A stretch of DNA of 64,000 bases, from positions 1 to 64,000 of the forward strand of contig JAFKGE010000024.1 of the NCBI GenBank assembly GCA_017307865.1, written 5' to 3'. A model generated the notes under the pieces. That model searched no databases. It was not told where the DNA came from and was given only the letters and a program-made list of their open reading frames with translations. Source of the stretch: Burkholderiales bacterium. Lineage in GTDB: Bacteria > Pseudomonadota > Gammaproteobacteria > Burkholderiales > Burkholderiaceae_C. Shown piece after piece: positions 37,426-45,950 of the stretch (positions are counted from its first letter, which is position 1; the number at the start of each line of letters is the position of its first letter). Both the position numbers and the translations under genes were made by a program.

Positions 37426-37913
37426 CGCCCATGTCTGTGCCACCGCTGAAGCGCCGCCGCCTGCTGGCCGGCCTGGGCGCGCTGGCGACGCTGGGGCTGG
37501 CCGCGCAGGCGCGCGCCGCCGCCAAGACCCTGCCGCCTTCGCATGCGCTGCCGGCCGAGCTGGCGCGGGCGCTGGCCGCGCGCCAGCCGCTGGTGGTGAT
37601 GGTCAGCCTGCACGGCTGCCCCTGGTGCAAGGTGGTGCGCGAGCATTACCTGGCGCCCATGCACGCCGAGGAAGGCCTGCACGTGGTGCAGGTCGACTGG
37701 GGCAGCGCGCAGGCCACGCAGACGGTGGACGGCGCGCCCATCACCCACGGCGAGCTGGCGCGTGCCTGGAAGGTCAAGCTGGCGCCCACCGTGCTGTTCC
37801 TGGGCCCGGGCGGGCGCGAGCTGGCCGAGCGCCTGGAGGGCGGCTCGCCCGACTTTTACAGCGGCTACCTCGACCAGCGCCTGGAGCAGGCGCGGCGCGC
37901 GCTGGCCGGTTGA
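37422..37913 (+). CDS. soxW: periplasmic thioredoxin SoxW
   Basis: A 163-residue secreted thioredoxin-fold protein with signal peptide (KRRRLLAGLGALATLGLAAQARA) and the redox motif C66-P-W-C69. A cis-proline lies in LAPTVLFL. SoxW reduces periplasmic sulfur-oxidation proteins. Its usual membrane electron donor SoxV (CcdA-like) is not encoded in this window. Overlaps the upstream gene. Confidence 0.87.
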   Translation: MTPMSVPPLKRRRLLAGLGALATLGLAAQARAAAKTLPPSHALPAELARALAARQPLVVMVSLHGCPWCKVVREHYLAPMHAEEGLHVVQVDWGSAQATQTVDGAPITHGELARAWKVKLAPTVLFLGPGGRELAERLEGGSPDFYSGYLDQRLEQARRALAG

Positions 37914-37997
37914 GCCAGCCCGGACGGTGCACGGCTTGCGTCAACGGTCTCGCTTGGGCACGATGGCGGCCTTGGACCATCACGCGGAGACCGTCAC

Positions 37998-38318
37998 ATG
38001 CAACGTGCCATCGCCCTGAGCGCCCTGATCCTGCTGGCCGGCTGGGCCCAGGCCGAAATCCCGGCCGCCTTCCAGGGCGCCGACCTGAAGCTCGGCGAGC
38101 GCCTGATGGTCGAGCACAAGTGCAACCAGTGCCACGCCCAGAAGTGGGGCCGCGACGGCCAGGACATCTACCGGCCCAAGGGGCGCATCAACACCTCCAG
38201 CGCCCTCATGACCATGGTCGAGGCCTGCAACACCGACCTGGGCCTGGGCCTGTTCCCGGAGGACGTGGCCGCCATCGCCGCCGTCCTCAACCGCGAGCAC
38301 TACCACTTTTCCAAGTAG
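37998..38318 (+). CDS. small periplasmic monohaem cytochrome c, unassigned
   Basis: A 106-residue protein with a signal peptide (cleavage near AQA-EIP) and one haem motif C42-N-Q-C45-H46. The mature part is only about 87 residues with a third cysteine (VEACNTDL) and a C-terminal HYHFSK. It does not match SoxX, SoxD or cytochrome c4. Position just before soxC suggests an electron acceptor in sulfur oxidation. I do not assign a gene name. Confidence 0.78.
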   Translation: MQRAIALSALILLAGWAQAEIPAAFQGADLKLGERLMVEHKCNQCHAQKWGRDGQDIYRPKGRINTSSALMTMVEACNTDLGLGLFPEDVAAIAAVLNREHYHFSK

Positions 38319-38378
38319 CGCGGGGCCGCGCGCCCGGCGTTTGACCTCGGACAAACCCCATGGCCATCGGGGTTGTCT

Positions 38379-38396
38379 TGCATTAATATAAGCAAT
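38379..38396. promoter_or_regulatory. candidate operator before soxC
   Basis: TTGC and GCAA arms surround ATTAATATAA, resembling the dyad before fccA and sharing ATATAAGCA. It lies 16 bp from the soxC ATG, so it could overlap the transcription start. Confidence 0.38.
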
Positions 38397-38411
38397 TGCG
38401 CATGTATTGAT

Positions 38412-39803
38412 ATGAATATGACTTTTCCTCACACATCGGATGCGGCCAGCGGCGCGCCGCACGGCCGCCTGCGCAAGGCGCCCGAGGGCTTCCTCGACCG
38501 CGCCGGCATCCAGACCGTGTTCGCCGAAGGCCGCAAGGGCCGGCGCGACTTCATCCGCGGCGCCTTTGCCGCCGCGCTGGCCGGCACGGCCGCGGCCCAG
38601 GCCGGCGCGCAGGCCAACCCGGTGCCGGCCGAGGGGGGCGACCCCAACATCCTGAACCTGCCGCCCTGGTCCACCGGCCTGGGCCAGCCGGTGGTGACCG
38701 ACGGCTACGGCAAGCCGTCCCAGTACGAAACCAACGTGCAGCGCCGCCCCAGCCCCGGCCTGACGCAGACCACGCAGGCCTCGGTGTCCTTCGCGCCGCT
38801 GCAGTCGCTGTTCGGCATCGTCACGCCCAGCGGCCTGCACTTCGAGCGCCACCACCAGGGCTGGTGGGACGTCGATCCGTCCAAGCACCGCTTCATGGTC
38901 AACGGCCTGGTCAAGACGCCGCGCGTCTTCACCATGGACGAGATCATGCGGCTGCCCAGCGTGTCGCGCTTTCACTTCATCGAGTGCGGCGCCAACACCG
39001 GCATGGAGTGGGGCAACGTGGCCGTGCCCACGGTACAGTACTCGCACGGCATGCTGTCGTGCAGCGAATTCACCGGCGTGCCACTGATCACGCTGCTGCA
39101 GATGGCCGGCGCCGACCTCAAGAAGGGCAAGTTCGTGCTGGCCGAGGGCGCCGACGGCTCCTCGATGACGCGCACCATCCCGATGGAGCTGGTCACCAGC
39201 GGCCAAGTGCTGGTGGCCTATGGGCAGAACGGCGAGATGCTGCGCCCCGAAAACGGCTACCCGCTGCGCCTGGTGGTGCCCGGCGTGCAGGGCGTCAGCT
39301 GGGTCAAGTACCTGCGCCGGGTGGAAGTGGGCGACGAGCCCTGGAACACCAAGGACGAGTCGGTGCACTACATCGACCTGATGCCCGACGGCCAGCACCG
39401 CCAGTACAGCAGCATCCAGGAATGCAAGAGCGTGGTCACCACGCCCTCCGGCGGCCAGGTGCTGCTGGACAAGGGCTTCTACAACGTCAGCGGCCTGGCC
39501 TGGTCGGGGCGCGGCAAGATCAAGCGCGTGGACGTGTCGGTGGACGGCGGGCGCAACTGGCGCACCGCGCGGCTCGAAACCCCGGTGCTCGACAAGTGCC
39601 TCACGCGCTTCAACATCGACTGGGTGTGGGACGGCAAGCCCGCCATCGTGCAAAGCCGGGCCATGGACGACACCGGCTTCGTGCAGCCCAACTACCGGCA
39701 GCTGCGCGCCGTGCGCGGCACGCGCTCCATCTATCACAACAACGCCATCCAGTCCTGGCTGGTGCAGGAAAGCGGCGAGGTGAAGAATGTCCAGCTGTCG
39801 TAA
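38412..39803 (+). CDS. soxC: sulfane dehydrogenase molybdoprotein subunit SoxC
   Basis: SoxC is the molybdenum-cofactor subunit that, with SoxD, removes six electrons from the SoxY-bound sulfane in the periplasm. The 463-residue product has a Tat signal (GRKGRRDFIRGAFAAALAG), a sulfite-oxidase fold with the molybdenum cysteine C192 in HFIECGANTGMEWG, and a C-terminal Mo-co dimerisation domain (RVDVSVDGGRNWRTARLE). The start is the ATG at 38412; a second ATG follows two codons later. The last 17 bp overlap soxD. Confidence 0.95.
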   Translation: MNMTFPHTSDAASGAPHGRLRKAPEGFLDRAGIQTVFAEGRKGRRDFIRGAFAAALAGTAAAQAGAQANPVPAEGGDPNILNLPPWSTGLGQPVVTDGYGKPSQYETNVQRRPSPGLTQTTQASVSFAPLQSLFGIVTPSGLHFERHHQGWWDVDPSKHRFMVNGLVKTPRVFTMDEIMRLPSVSRFHFIECGANTGMEWGNVAVPTVQYSHGMLSCSEFTGVPLITLLQMAGADLKKGKFVLAEGADGSSMTRTIPMELVTSGQVLVAYGQNGEMLRPENGYPLRLVVPGVQGVSWVKYLRRVEVGDEPWNTKDESVHYIDLMPDGQHRQYSSIQECKSVVTTPSGGQVLLDKGFYNVSGLAWSGRGKIKRVDVSVDGGRNWRTARLETPVLDKCLTRFNIDWVWDGKPAIVQSRAMDDTGFVQPNYRQLRAVRGTRSIYHNNAIQSWLVQESGEVKNVQLS

Positions 39804-40836
39804 CGCCATCGCCGCGCTGCTGGCCGCCGCCTGCGTGCTGCCGGCGTGGGCGCAGGACAAGTTTCCCGGCATCGGCCGCGCGGCCACGCCGGCCGAGGTC
39901 AAGGCCTGGGACATCGACGTGCGCCCCGACTTCAAGGGCCTGCCCAGCGGCTCGGGCAGCGTCGACCAGGGCCAGGAAATCTGGGAATCCAAGTGCGCCA
40001 GCTGCCACGGCGTGTTCGGCGAGTCCAACTCGGTGTTCAACCCGCTGGTGGGCGGCACCACCAAGGACGACGTCAAGACCGGCCACGTCGCCACCCTCAA
40101 GCGCACCGACTACCCCGGCCGCACCACGCTGATGAAGGTGCCCACGGTGTCCACGCTGTGGGACTACATCAACCGCGCCATGCCCTGGAACGCGCCCAAG
40201 TCGCTCAAGCCCGACGAGGTGTACGCCGTCACGGCCTACCTGCTGAACCTGGGCGACGTCCTGCCGGCGGACTTCACGCTGTCGGACAAGAACATCGCCG
40301 AGGTGCAAAAGCTCATGCCCAACCGCAACGGCATGACCACCCAGCACGCCATGTGGCCGGGCAACGAGTTCAGCGCCGGCAAGACCAAACCCGACACCCA
40401 GGCCAAGGCCTGCATGAGCAACTGCGAGGTGCCGGTCGACGTGTCCTCGCGCCTGCCCGCGCACGCGGCCGATGCCTGGGGCAATCTGCGCGACCAGAAC
40501 CGTCTGGTGGGGCCGCAGCGCGGCGAGGTCACCGTCGACGACGCCAAGAGCGGCGCCGCCAAGCCGTCCGCCGCCGACCCGCTGGCCGCCGCCGCCGTGG
40601 CCCTGACGCAAAAGCACGGCTGCGTGGCCTGCCACGGCATGACGGCCAAGCTGGTCGGCCCCGGCTTTGCCGAGGTGGCCAAGAAGCACGCCGGCCAGGC
40701 CGACTACCTGGCGGGCAAGATCGTCTCGGGCGGCGAGGGCGTGTGGGGCAATGTGCCCATGCCCGCGCAAACCCTCTCGCCCGACGATGCCAAGGCCATC
40801 GCCAGCTGGCTGGCCGCGGGGGCCAAGGCTCCCTGA
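39787..40836 (+). CDS. soxD: sulfane dehydrogenase cytochrome subunit SoxD
   Basis: SoxD is the dihaem cytochrome c partner of SoxC. The 349-residue product has a signal peptide and two haem motifs: C70-A-S-C73-H74 in the first domain and C279-V-A-C282-H283 in the second, joined by a region with a CMSNC pair. Presence of SoxCD predicts full thiosulfate oxidation to sulfate without obligatory sulfur globules. It overlaps the 3' end of soxC. Confidence 0.94.
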   Translation: MSSCRNAIAALLAAACVLPAWAQDKFPGIGRAATPAEVKAWDIDVRPDFKGLPSGSGSVDQGQEIWESKCASCHGVFGESNSVFNPLVGGTTKDDVKTGHVATLKRTDYPGRTTLMKVPTVSTLWDYINRAMPWNAPKSLKPDEVYAVTAYLLNLGDVLPADFTLSDKNIAEVQKLMPNRNGMTTQHAMWPGNEFSAGKTKPDTQAKACMSNCEVPVDVSSRLPAHAADAWGNLRDQNRLVGPQRGEVTVDDAKSGAAKPSAADPLAAAAVALTQKHGCVACHGMTAKLVGPGFAEVAKKHAGQADYLAGKIVSGGEGVWGNVPMPAQTLSPDDAKAIASWLAAGAKAP

Positions 40837-40939
40837 GGGGGGCGGGCCGTACTTCGTGGGGGATATCCCGCGCAGGGGAGTGCAGGTACTTCCGTTAACA
40901 TCAACCCAATTGTTTAATTTGGATCAAGGAGATCGATTC

Positions 40940-41398
40940 ATGCAGACTCGTCGCGATACCCTGCGCCAAGGCGCGCTGGTGACTGGCGTGCTGGCCGCGG
41001 GCAGCCTGCTGTCGCAGCCGGCGCTGGCCTTCAACAAGGCCGCGTTCGACAGCAAGCAGATGGCCGATGCGCTCAAGGGCCTGGGCGTGAACAGCCCGCT
41101 GGCCGAAAGCAAGGACGTCACGCTCACCGCGCCCGACATCGCCGAGAACGGCGCCGTGGTGCCCATGACCGTGGCCACCACGCTGCCCAACGTCAAGGAA
41201 ATGCTGCTGATGGTCGAGAAGAACCCCGCTCCCCTGGTGGCGATGTTCACCGTCAGCCCCGAGGTCGAGGCCAACTTCGCCACCCGCTCCAAGATGGGCC
41301 AGTCCTCCGACGTCTACGCCATCGCCGTCACCACCGACGGCAAGGCGCTGTACGCCAAGAAGGAAGTCAAGGTGACCCTGGGCGGCTGCGGCGGCTGA
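40940..41398 (+). CDS. soxY: sulfur carrier subunit SoxY
   Basis: SoxY carries sulfur intermediates on its C-terminal cysteine during thiosulfate oxidation. The 152-residue product has a Tat signal (TRRDTLRQGALVTG) and ends in the swinging arm GGCGG with the carrier Cys150. Its partner soxZ follows. A Shine-Dalgarno AAGGAG lies before the ATG at 40940. The 103 bp gap before it contains AT-rich sequence that could hold a promoter. Confidence 0.95.
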   Translation: MQTRRDTLRQGALVTGVLAAGSLLSQPALAFNKAAFDSKQMADALKGLGVNSPLAESKDVTLTAPDIAENGAVVPMTVATTLPNVKEMLLMVEKNPAPLVAMFTVSPEVEANFATRSKMGQSSDVYAIAVTTDGKALYAKKEVKVTLGGCGG

Positions 41399-41457
41399 GC
41401 GCACGCCCCCGCCCCTTCATCGAAACATTGAACGAACATTGAATCAGGAGTATTGAC

Positions 41458-41769
41458 ATGGGTGATCCGATGCGCATTCGCGCCCAGGCGAAGGACGACA
41501 AGACCACGGTGCGCGTGCTGATGGCGCACGAAATGGAATCCGGCCAACGCAAGGATTCTTCGGGCAAGCTGATCCCGGCCTGGCACATCACCGACGTGAC
41601 GGCCACGCTCAACGGCAAGCAAGTCTTCTCGTGCGAGTGGGGGCCGGCGGTTTCCAAGAACCCCTTCCTGCAGTTCACCATCAAGGGCGGCAAGGCCGGC
41701 GACAAGGTGGCCGTCACCTGGAAAGACACCAAGGGCGACACCCGCACCGACGAGGCCACCGTTTCCTGA
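41458..41769 (+). CDS. soxZ: SoxY-binding chaperone SoxZ
   Basis: SoxZ forms a complex with SoxY and presents the carrier arm to the other Sox enzymes. The 103-residue, all-beta product lacks a signal peptide, as expected because it is exported bound to SoxY. Typical segments: KTTVRVLMAHEMESG, PAWHITDVTATLNGK, and KNPFLQFTIKGGKAGD. Confidence 0.95.
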   Translation: MGDPMRIRAQAKDDKTTVRVLMAHEMESGQRKDSSGKLIPAWHITDVTATLNGKQVFSCEWGPAVSKNPFLQFTIKGGKAGDKVAVTWKDTKGDTRTDEATVS

Positions 41770-41851
41770 GCCAGACCGGGCGCGGGCCCGGGGCGGCACG
41801 CGCCGCCCGCTCTTTTCACCGACGACATCGACACACAGGAGACACTTGACG

Positions 41852-42664
41852 ATGCACGCACGATCGCTTTGCCTGGCCGTGCTGGCCGTGCTGGGGGCGC
41901 TGGCCCTCGGCGCCCCGGCCCTGGCCCAGAAGACGTCCACCCAGGCCATCGAGGAATATCGCGAGATGCTGCAGGACGGCAACCCGTCCGAGCTGTTCGA
42001 GATGAAGGGCGAGGAACTGTGGAGCAAGAAGCGCGGCCCCAAGAACGCCTCGCTGCAACAGTGCGATCTGGGCAAGGGGCCGGGCGTGGTCAAGGGTGCG
42101 TTCGTCGAGCTGCCGCGCTACTTTGCCGACACCGGCAAGGTGCAGGACCTGGAGTCGCGCCTGGTGACGTGCATGAGCACGCTGCAGGGCATCGACCCGA
42201 AGGAAGTCATCAACGGCCAGTGGGGCAAGGGCGAGCGCGCCAACGTCACGGCGTTGGCCACCTGGGTCGGCGCGCAGTCCAAGGGCATGCCCTTCAACCT
42301 GCCGCAGTCGCACGCGCAGGAGCGCGAGATGTACCAGGTGGGCAAGCGCCTGTTCTTCCAGCGCGGCGGCTCGCATGACTTCGCCTGCGCGTCCTGCCAC
42401 GGCGAGGAGGGCAAGCGCATCCGCCTGCAGGACTTGCCGCACCTGAGCGGCAAGGCGGGCGACGGCGTGGGCTTTGCCGCCTGGCCGGCCTACCGCGTGT
42501 CCAACGGCCAGATGTGGACCATGCAGCACCGCCTGAACGACTGCTACCGCCAGCAGCGCTTTCCCGAGCCGACCTACGCCAGCGACGCCACCGTGGCCCT
42601 GGGCGTGTACCTGGGCGTGAACGCCAAGGGCGACAAGTCCGCCGTGCCCACCATCAAGCGCTGA
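41852..42664 (+). CDS. soxA: L-cysteine S-thiosulfotransferase subunit SoxA (monohaem type)
   Basis: SoxA with SoxX joins thiosulfate to the SoxY cysteine. The 270-residue product has a signal peptide and one haem motif C179-A-S-C182-H183; the catalytic cysteine ligand is C231 in LNDCYRQQRFPEP. The N-terminal haem site of dihaem SoxA is reduced to isolated cysteines (QQCDLG and LVTCMS), so this is the single-haem class. I use the ATG at 41852, ten bases after AGGAG, rather than the TTG at 41846. Confidence 0.94.
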   Translation: MHARSLCLAVLAVLGALALGAPALAQKTSTQAIEEYREMLQDGNPSELFEMKGEELWSKKRGPKNASLQQCDLGKGPGVVKGAFVELPRYFADTGKVQDLESRLVTCMSTLQGIDPKEVINGQWGKGERANVTALATWVGAQSKGMPFNLPQSHAQEREMYQVGKRLFFQRGGSHDFACASCHGEEGKRIRLQDLPHLSGKAGDGVGFAAWPAYRVSNGQMWTMQHRLNDCYRQQRFPEPTYASDATVALGVYLGVNAKGDKSAVPTIKR

Positions 42665-42681
42665 ATCGGGAGCCCCTAGCG

Positions 42682-43362
42682 ATGAACATCAAGACCTCCA
42701 TCAAGCTGGCCGCCGTGGCGGCGGGTGCCGCAACCCTGCTGGCTGCGTGCGCCGGCGGCGCCTCCTCGGGCGCCGACATGAACCCGGCGCAGCTGGACGC
42801 GCTGACGCACCAGATCGTGCAGAACTCCTTTCACGACAAGGGCATCGTCAAGGTCAGCCAGGCGCTGGCCAGCGACCCGACGCTGGACGCCTGCAACGCC
42901 GCCGACGTGGCGGGCCACCCGCTGTCGCCCGAGCGCGCCAAGGAGATCGAAGCGCTCAACATGAAGACCATCCAGTGGCCCGCCGACGGCAAGTACCTTG
43001 GCGACTGGAAGTCGGGCGAGAAAATCGCCCAGAGCGGTCGCGGCCGCACCTGGACCGACAAGGCCGACACGGTCAACGGCGGCAACTGCTACAACTGCCA
43101 CCAGATCACCAAGGAAGAAATCTCCTTCGGCACCATCGGCCCCAGCCTGTACCACTACAACAAGCTGCACGGCGTGACCGACCCGGGCAGCCCGCAGGCC
43201 CAGGAAATGGTCAAGTACACCTGGGGCAAGATCTGGAACAGCAAGGCCTACAACGCCTGCTCCAACATGCCGCGCGCCGGCACCAAGGGCACCCTGACCG
43301 AGGCGCAGGTGCGCGACATCGTGGCGCTGCTGATGGACCCCAAGTCGCCCGTCAACCAGTAA
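42682..43362 (+). CDS. soxX: L-cysteine S-thiosulfotransferase subunit SoxX
   Basis: SoxX is the cytochrome partner of SoxA. The 226-residue product has an N-terminal lipobox-like LLAAC (Cys23), so it may be lipid-anchored, and one haem motif C136-Y-N-C139-H140 with a later Met (NMPRAG). It is longer than many SoxX proteins because of an N-terminal helical part, a known variant. It follows soxA after 17 bp. Confidence 0.92.
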   Translation: MNIKTSIKLAAVAAGAATLLAACAGGASSGADMNPAQLDALTHQIVQNSFHDKGIVKVSQALASDPTLDACNAADVAGHPLSPERAKEIEALNMKTIQWPADGKYLGDWKSGEKIAQSGRGRTWTDKADTVNGGNCYNCHQITKEEISFGTIGPSLYHYNKLHGVTDPGSPQAQEMVKYTWGKIWNSKAYNACSNMPRAGTKGTLTEAQVRDIVALLMDPKSPVNQ

Positions 43363-43373
43363 AGTCAGTACAC

Positions 43374-43388
43374 GGCCCGGTGCGGGCC
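43374..43388 (+). other. short hairpin between soxX and soxB
   Basis: GGCCCG and CGGGCC form a perfect 6-bp stem with a GTG loop just after the soxX stop. No T-tract follows directly; a T-run (GGTCTTTTTC) appears about 45 bp later after another CCGGG. It may slow polymerase or protect the soxX 3' end. Confidence 0.35.
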
Positions 43389-43467
43389 TGTCGAGCGGGC
43401 CGCGGCCTTGCTTGATCGGCTTCCCACCGGGTCTTTTTCATTTTGATACTTCAGTGAGTGCTGATAT

Positions 43468-45204
43468 ATGAATCTCACCAAACGCGAATTCATGCAGGTG
43501 CTGGGCGCCGCCAGCGCCGCCGGCCTGGGCCTGGGCCGCTTTGCCGACGCCAGCGCGCAGACGGCGGCCGAGGGGCTGTACGACCTGCCGAAGTTCGGCA
43601 ACGTGTCGCTGCTGCACATGACCGACTGCCATGCTCAGCTGAGGCCCATCTACTTTCGCGAACCCAGCGTGAACCTGGGCGTGGGCGACATGAAGGGCCG
43701 CCTGCCGCACCGGGTGGGTGAAGACCTGCTGAAGGCCGTCGGCGTCAAGGCCGGCACGCCCACCGCGCACGCGCTGACCTACCTCGACTTCGACCAGGCC
43801 GCGCAGCGCTACGGCAAGGTGGGCGGCTTTGCGCACCTGGCCACCCTGGTGCAGCGCCTGCGCGCCAGCCGCCCCGGCGCGCTGCTGCTGGACGGCGGCG
43901 ACACCTGGCAGGGCTCGGGCACGGCGCTGTGGACCAAGGGCCAGGACATGGTGGACGCCTGCAAGCTGCTGGGCGTGGACGTGATGACCGGCCACTGGGA
44001 GTTCACCCTGGGCATGGAGCGCGTGAAGGAAATCATCGAGAAAGACTTTGCCGGCAAGGTCGACTTCGTGGCGCAAAACGTCAAGACCACCGACTTCGGC
44101 GACCCGGTGTTCAAGCCCTACGTCGTCAAGCCCATCAATGGCGTGCCCGTGGCCATCATCGGCCAGGCCTTTCCGTACACGCCCATCGCCAACCCGCGCT
44201 ACATGGTGGCCGACTGGGAATTCGGCATCCAGGACGAGAACCTGCAGAAGATGGTCGACGAGGCGCGCGGCAAGGGCGCGCAGGTGGTCGTGGTGCTGAG
44301 CCACAACGGCATGGATGTCGACCTGAAGATGGCCAGCCGCGTCACGGGCGTGGACGCCATCCTCGGCGGCCACACGCACGACGGCATGCCGGTGGCCAGC
44401 ATCGTCAAGAACAAGTCGGGCCAGACCATCGTCACCAACGCCGGCAGCAACGGCAAGTTCTTGGGCGTGCTGGACTTCGACGTCAAGAACGGCAAGGTGA
44501 GCGACTTCCGCTACAAGCTGCTGCCGGTGTTCGCCAACATGCTGCCGGCCGACAAGGCGATGGACGCGCTGATCACCCAGATCCGCGCGCCCTACGAGGC
44601 CAAGCTGGCCGAGCAGCTGGCCGTTACCGAAGGCCTGCTGTACCGCCGCGGCAACTTCAACGGCACCGGCGACCAGCTGATCGTCGATGCCCTGATGGAC
44701 GTGCAGGGCGCCGAGATCGCGTTCTCGCCCGGCTTTCGCTGGGGCACCTCGTTGCTGCCCGGCCAGCCCATCACGCGCGAATGGCTGCTCGACATGACCG
44801 CCACCACCTACAGCTACGCCACGCTGACCGACATGAAGGGCGAGATGCTCAAGACCGTGCTGGAGGACGTGGCCGACAACCTGTTCAACCCCGACCCCTA
44901 CTATCAGCAGGGCGGCGACATGGTGCGCGTGGGCGGCTTGACCTATGCCTGCGACCCGCTGGCCGAGATGGGCCAGCGCATCAGCGATATGCGCCTGAAG
45001 GGCCAGCCGATCGACCCCGCCAAGACCTACAAGGTGGCCGGCTGGGCGCCCGTCGCCGAAGACGCCGCCAAGGCCGGCAACCCCATGGTGTGGGACTTGA
45101 TCGAGCAGTGGCTGAAAGCGCGCGGCGGCAAGGTCTCGCCGCGCCAGCCCAACGCGCCCAAGCTGACCGGCGCCGTGCTGCCCAATCCGGGCTACGCGGG
45201 GTAG
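43468..45204 (+). CDS. soxB: thiosulfohydrolase SoxB
   Basis: SoxB is a periplasmic dimanganese hydrolase that releases sulfate from SoxY-bound intermediates. The 578-residue product has an N-terminal signal with KREFMQVLGAASAAG (a Lys-Arg variant of the Tat motif), metal ligands HMTDCHAQLRP, LLDGGDTWQGSG and GGHTHDGMP, and a 5'-nucleotidase C-terminal domain. It starts 105 bp after soxX, the larger gap possibly containing its own promoter (TGATACT...GATATATG). Confidence 0.95.
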   Translation: MNLTKREFMQVLGAASAAGLGLGRFADASAQTAAEGLYDLPKFGNVSLLHMTDCHAQLRPIYFREPSVNLGVGDMKGRLPHRVGEDLLKAVGVKAGTPTAHALTYLDFDQAAQRYGKVGGFAHLATLVQRLRASRPGALLLDGGDTWQGSGTALWTKGQDMVDACKLLGVDVMTGHWEFTLGMERVKEIIEKDFAGKVDFVAQNVKTTDFGDPVFKPYVVKPINGVPVAIIGQAFPYTPIANPRYMVADWEFGIQDENLQKMVDEARGKGAQVVVVLSHNGMDVDLKMASRVTGVDAILGGHTHDGMPVASIVKNKSGQTIVTNAGSNGKFLGVLDFDVKNGKVSDFRYKLLPVFANMLPADKAMDALITQIRAPYEAKLAEQLAVTEGLLYRRGNFNGTGDQLIVDALMDVQGAEIAFSPGFRWGTSLLPGQPITREWLLDMTATTYSYATLTDMKGEMLKTVLEDVADNLFNPDPYYQQGGDMVRVGGLTYACDPLAEMGQRISDMRLKGQPIDPAKTYKVAGWAPVAEDAAKAGNPMVWDLIEQWLKARGGKVSPRQPNAPKLTGAVLPNPGYAG

Positions 45205-45216
45205 GGCGGATGCTTC

Positions 45217-45276
45217 TGATTTGATAGCTGCCAGCACTTTATGGGCGAGCGCTGGAGGCCTATTCAGCTTGAATTC
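45217..45276 (+). repeat. dispersed intergenic repeat, copy 7
   Basis: TTGATAGCTGCCAGCACTTT followed by GAGCGCTGGAGGCC and ATTCAGCTTGAATTC. It lies between soxB and the DsrE-family gene. Confidence 0.7.
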
Positions 45277-45278
45277 TC

Positions 45279-45311
45279 GTAGGCTGGGTAGAGCGCAGCG
45301 AAACCCCGCTT
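45279..45311 (+). repeat. GTAGGCTGGGTAGAGCGCAGCGAAACCC-type element
   Basis: The sequence GTAGGCTGGGTAGAGCGCAG and following GAAACCC resembles a dispersed element known in many beta- and gammaproteobacterial genomes, with GGGT and ACCC ends. Only one copy is visible here. Confidence 0.45.
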
Positions 45312-45364
45312 CGCGCGACCCGGCGCCGACTACGCCCACTGAAAGTGACGTGAGGAGAACACGG

Positions 45365-45904
45365 ATGAAACGGTCTCTGTCCTGCATCGGTCTCGCTGTT
45401 GTCGTCGTTGCGACTGCCGCGCCCCCCGCGCTCGCCGAAGAATTCGCCCCCTATGGATCCGCCAAGGCCGATCGGCGCGAGACGCTGACGGCCGACGTGG
45501 TGTTCGACGTCAACTATGCCGAGCCGCAACAGCTGCATGGCCTGTACAACTACGTCAAGAACATGCAGAAGGCCGCCAAGGGCAAGGTGGTGGTGCTGAC
45601 CCGCGGCCCCGAGCTGCGCGCCTTCGCCAAGGAAAACTACCTCGAATACCAGGACATCGTCGACCGCATGGCCGGCCTGGCGAAGGAGGGCGTGGAGTTC
45701 AGGATGTGCAGCAACGCCATGAAGGCGGCGGGCTTCCAGGCCGAGGACATGCACGGCTTTGTCACGGTGGCGGAGGCCGGCGGCTTTCCCGAACTGGTCT
45801 ACTGGATGGGCAAGGGCTACAAAGTCATCAACCAGTCCGTCAACCCGGCGCCGCTGCCGGTCCGGGACGCGCGCTATCTCGACCAGCCGCAACTCAAGAA
45901 GTAG
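45365..45904 (+). CDS. secreted DsrE-family protein
   Basis: A 179-residue protein with a signal peptide (cleavage near ALA-EEFAP) and a DsrE/DsrF-like fold: VVFDVNYAEPQQLHGLYNYVKN, KVVVLTRGPELRAF, and a cysteine in EFRMCSNAMKAAG, the position used for sulfur transfer in the family. An exported DsrE-like sulfur-handling protein suits the end of a sox cluster. The sulfur substrate and partners are not known. It is preceded by two repeats rather than tightly joined to soxB. Confidence 0.82.
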   Translation: MKRSLSCIGLAVVVVATAAPPALAEEFAPYGSAKADRRETLTADVVFDVNYAEPQQLHGLYNYVKNMQKAAKGKVVVLTRGPELRAFAKENYLEYQDIVDRMAGLAKEGVEFRMCSNAMKAAGFQAEDMHGFVTVAEAGGFPELVYWMGKGYKVINQSVNPAPLPVRDARYLDQPQLKK

Positions 45905-45950
45905 GCCGGCGGGCCCAAGTCCAGCGCAGCAGTCGTTCAGCCGCGCGCCC

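Noticed and set aside
43363..43467. Intrinsic terminator between soxX and soxB.
   Set aside because: The perfect stem has no adjacent T-tract and the T-run downstream lacks a convincing stem; kept only as a hairpin.
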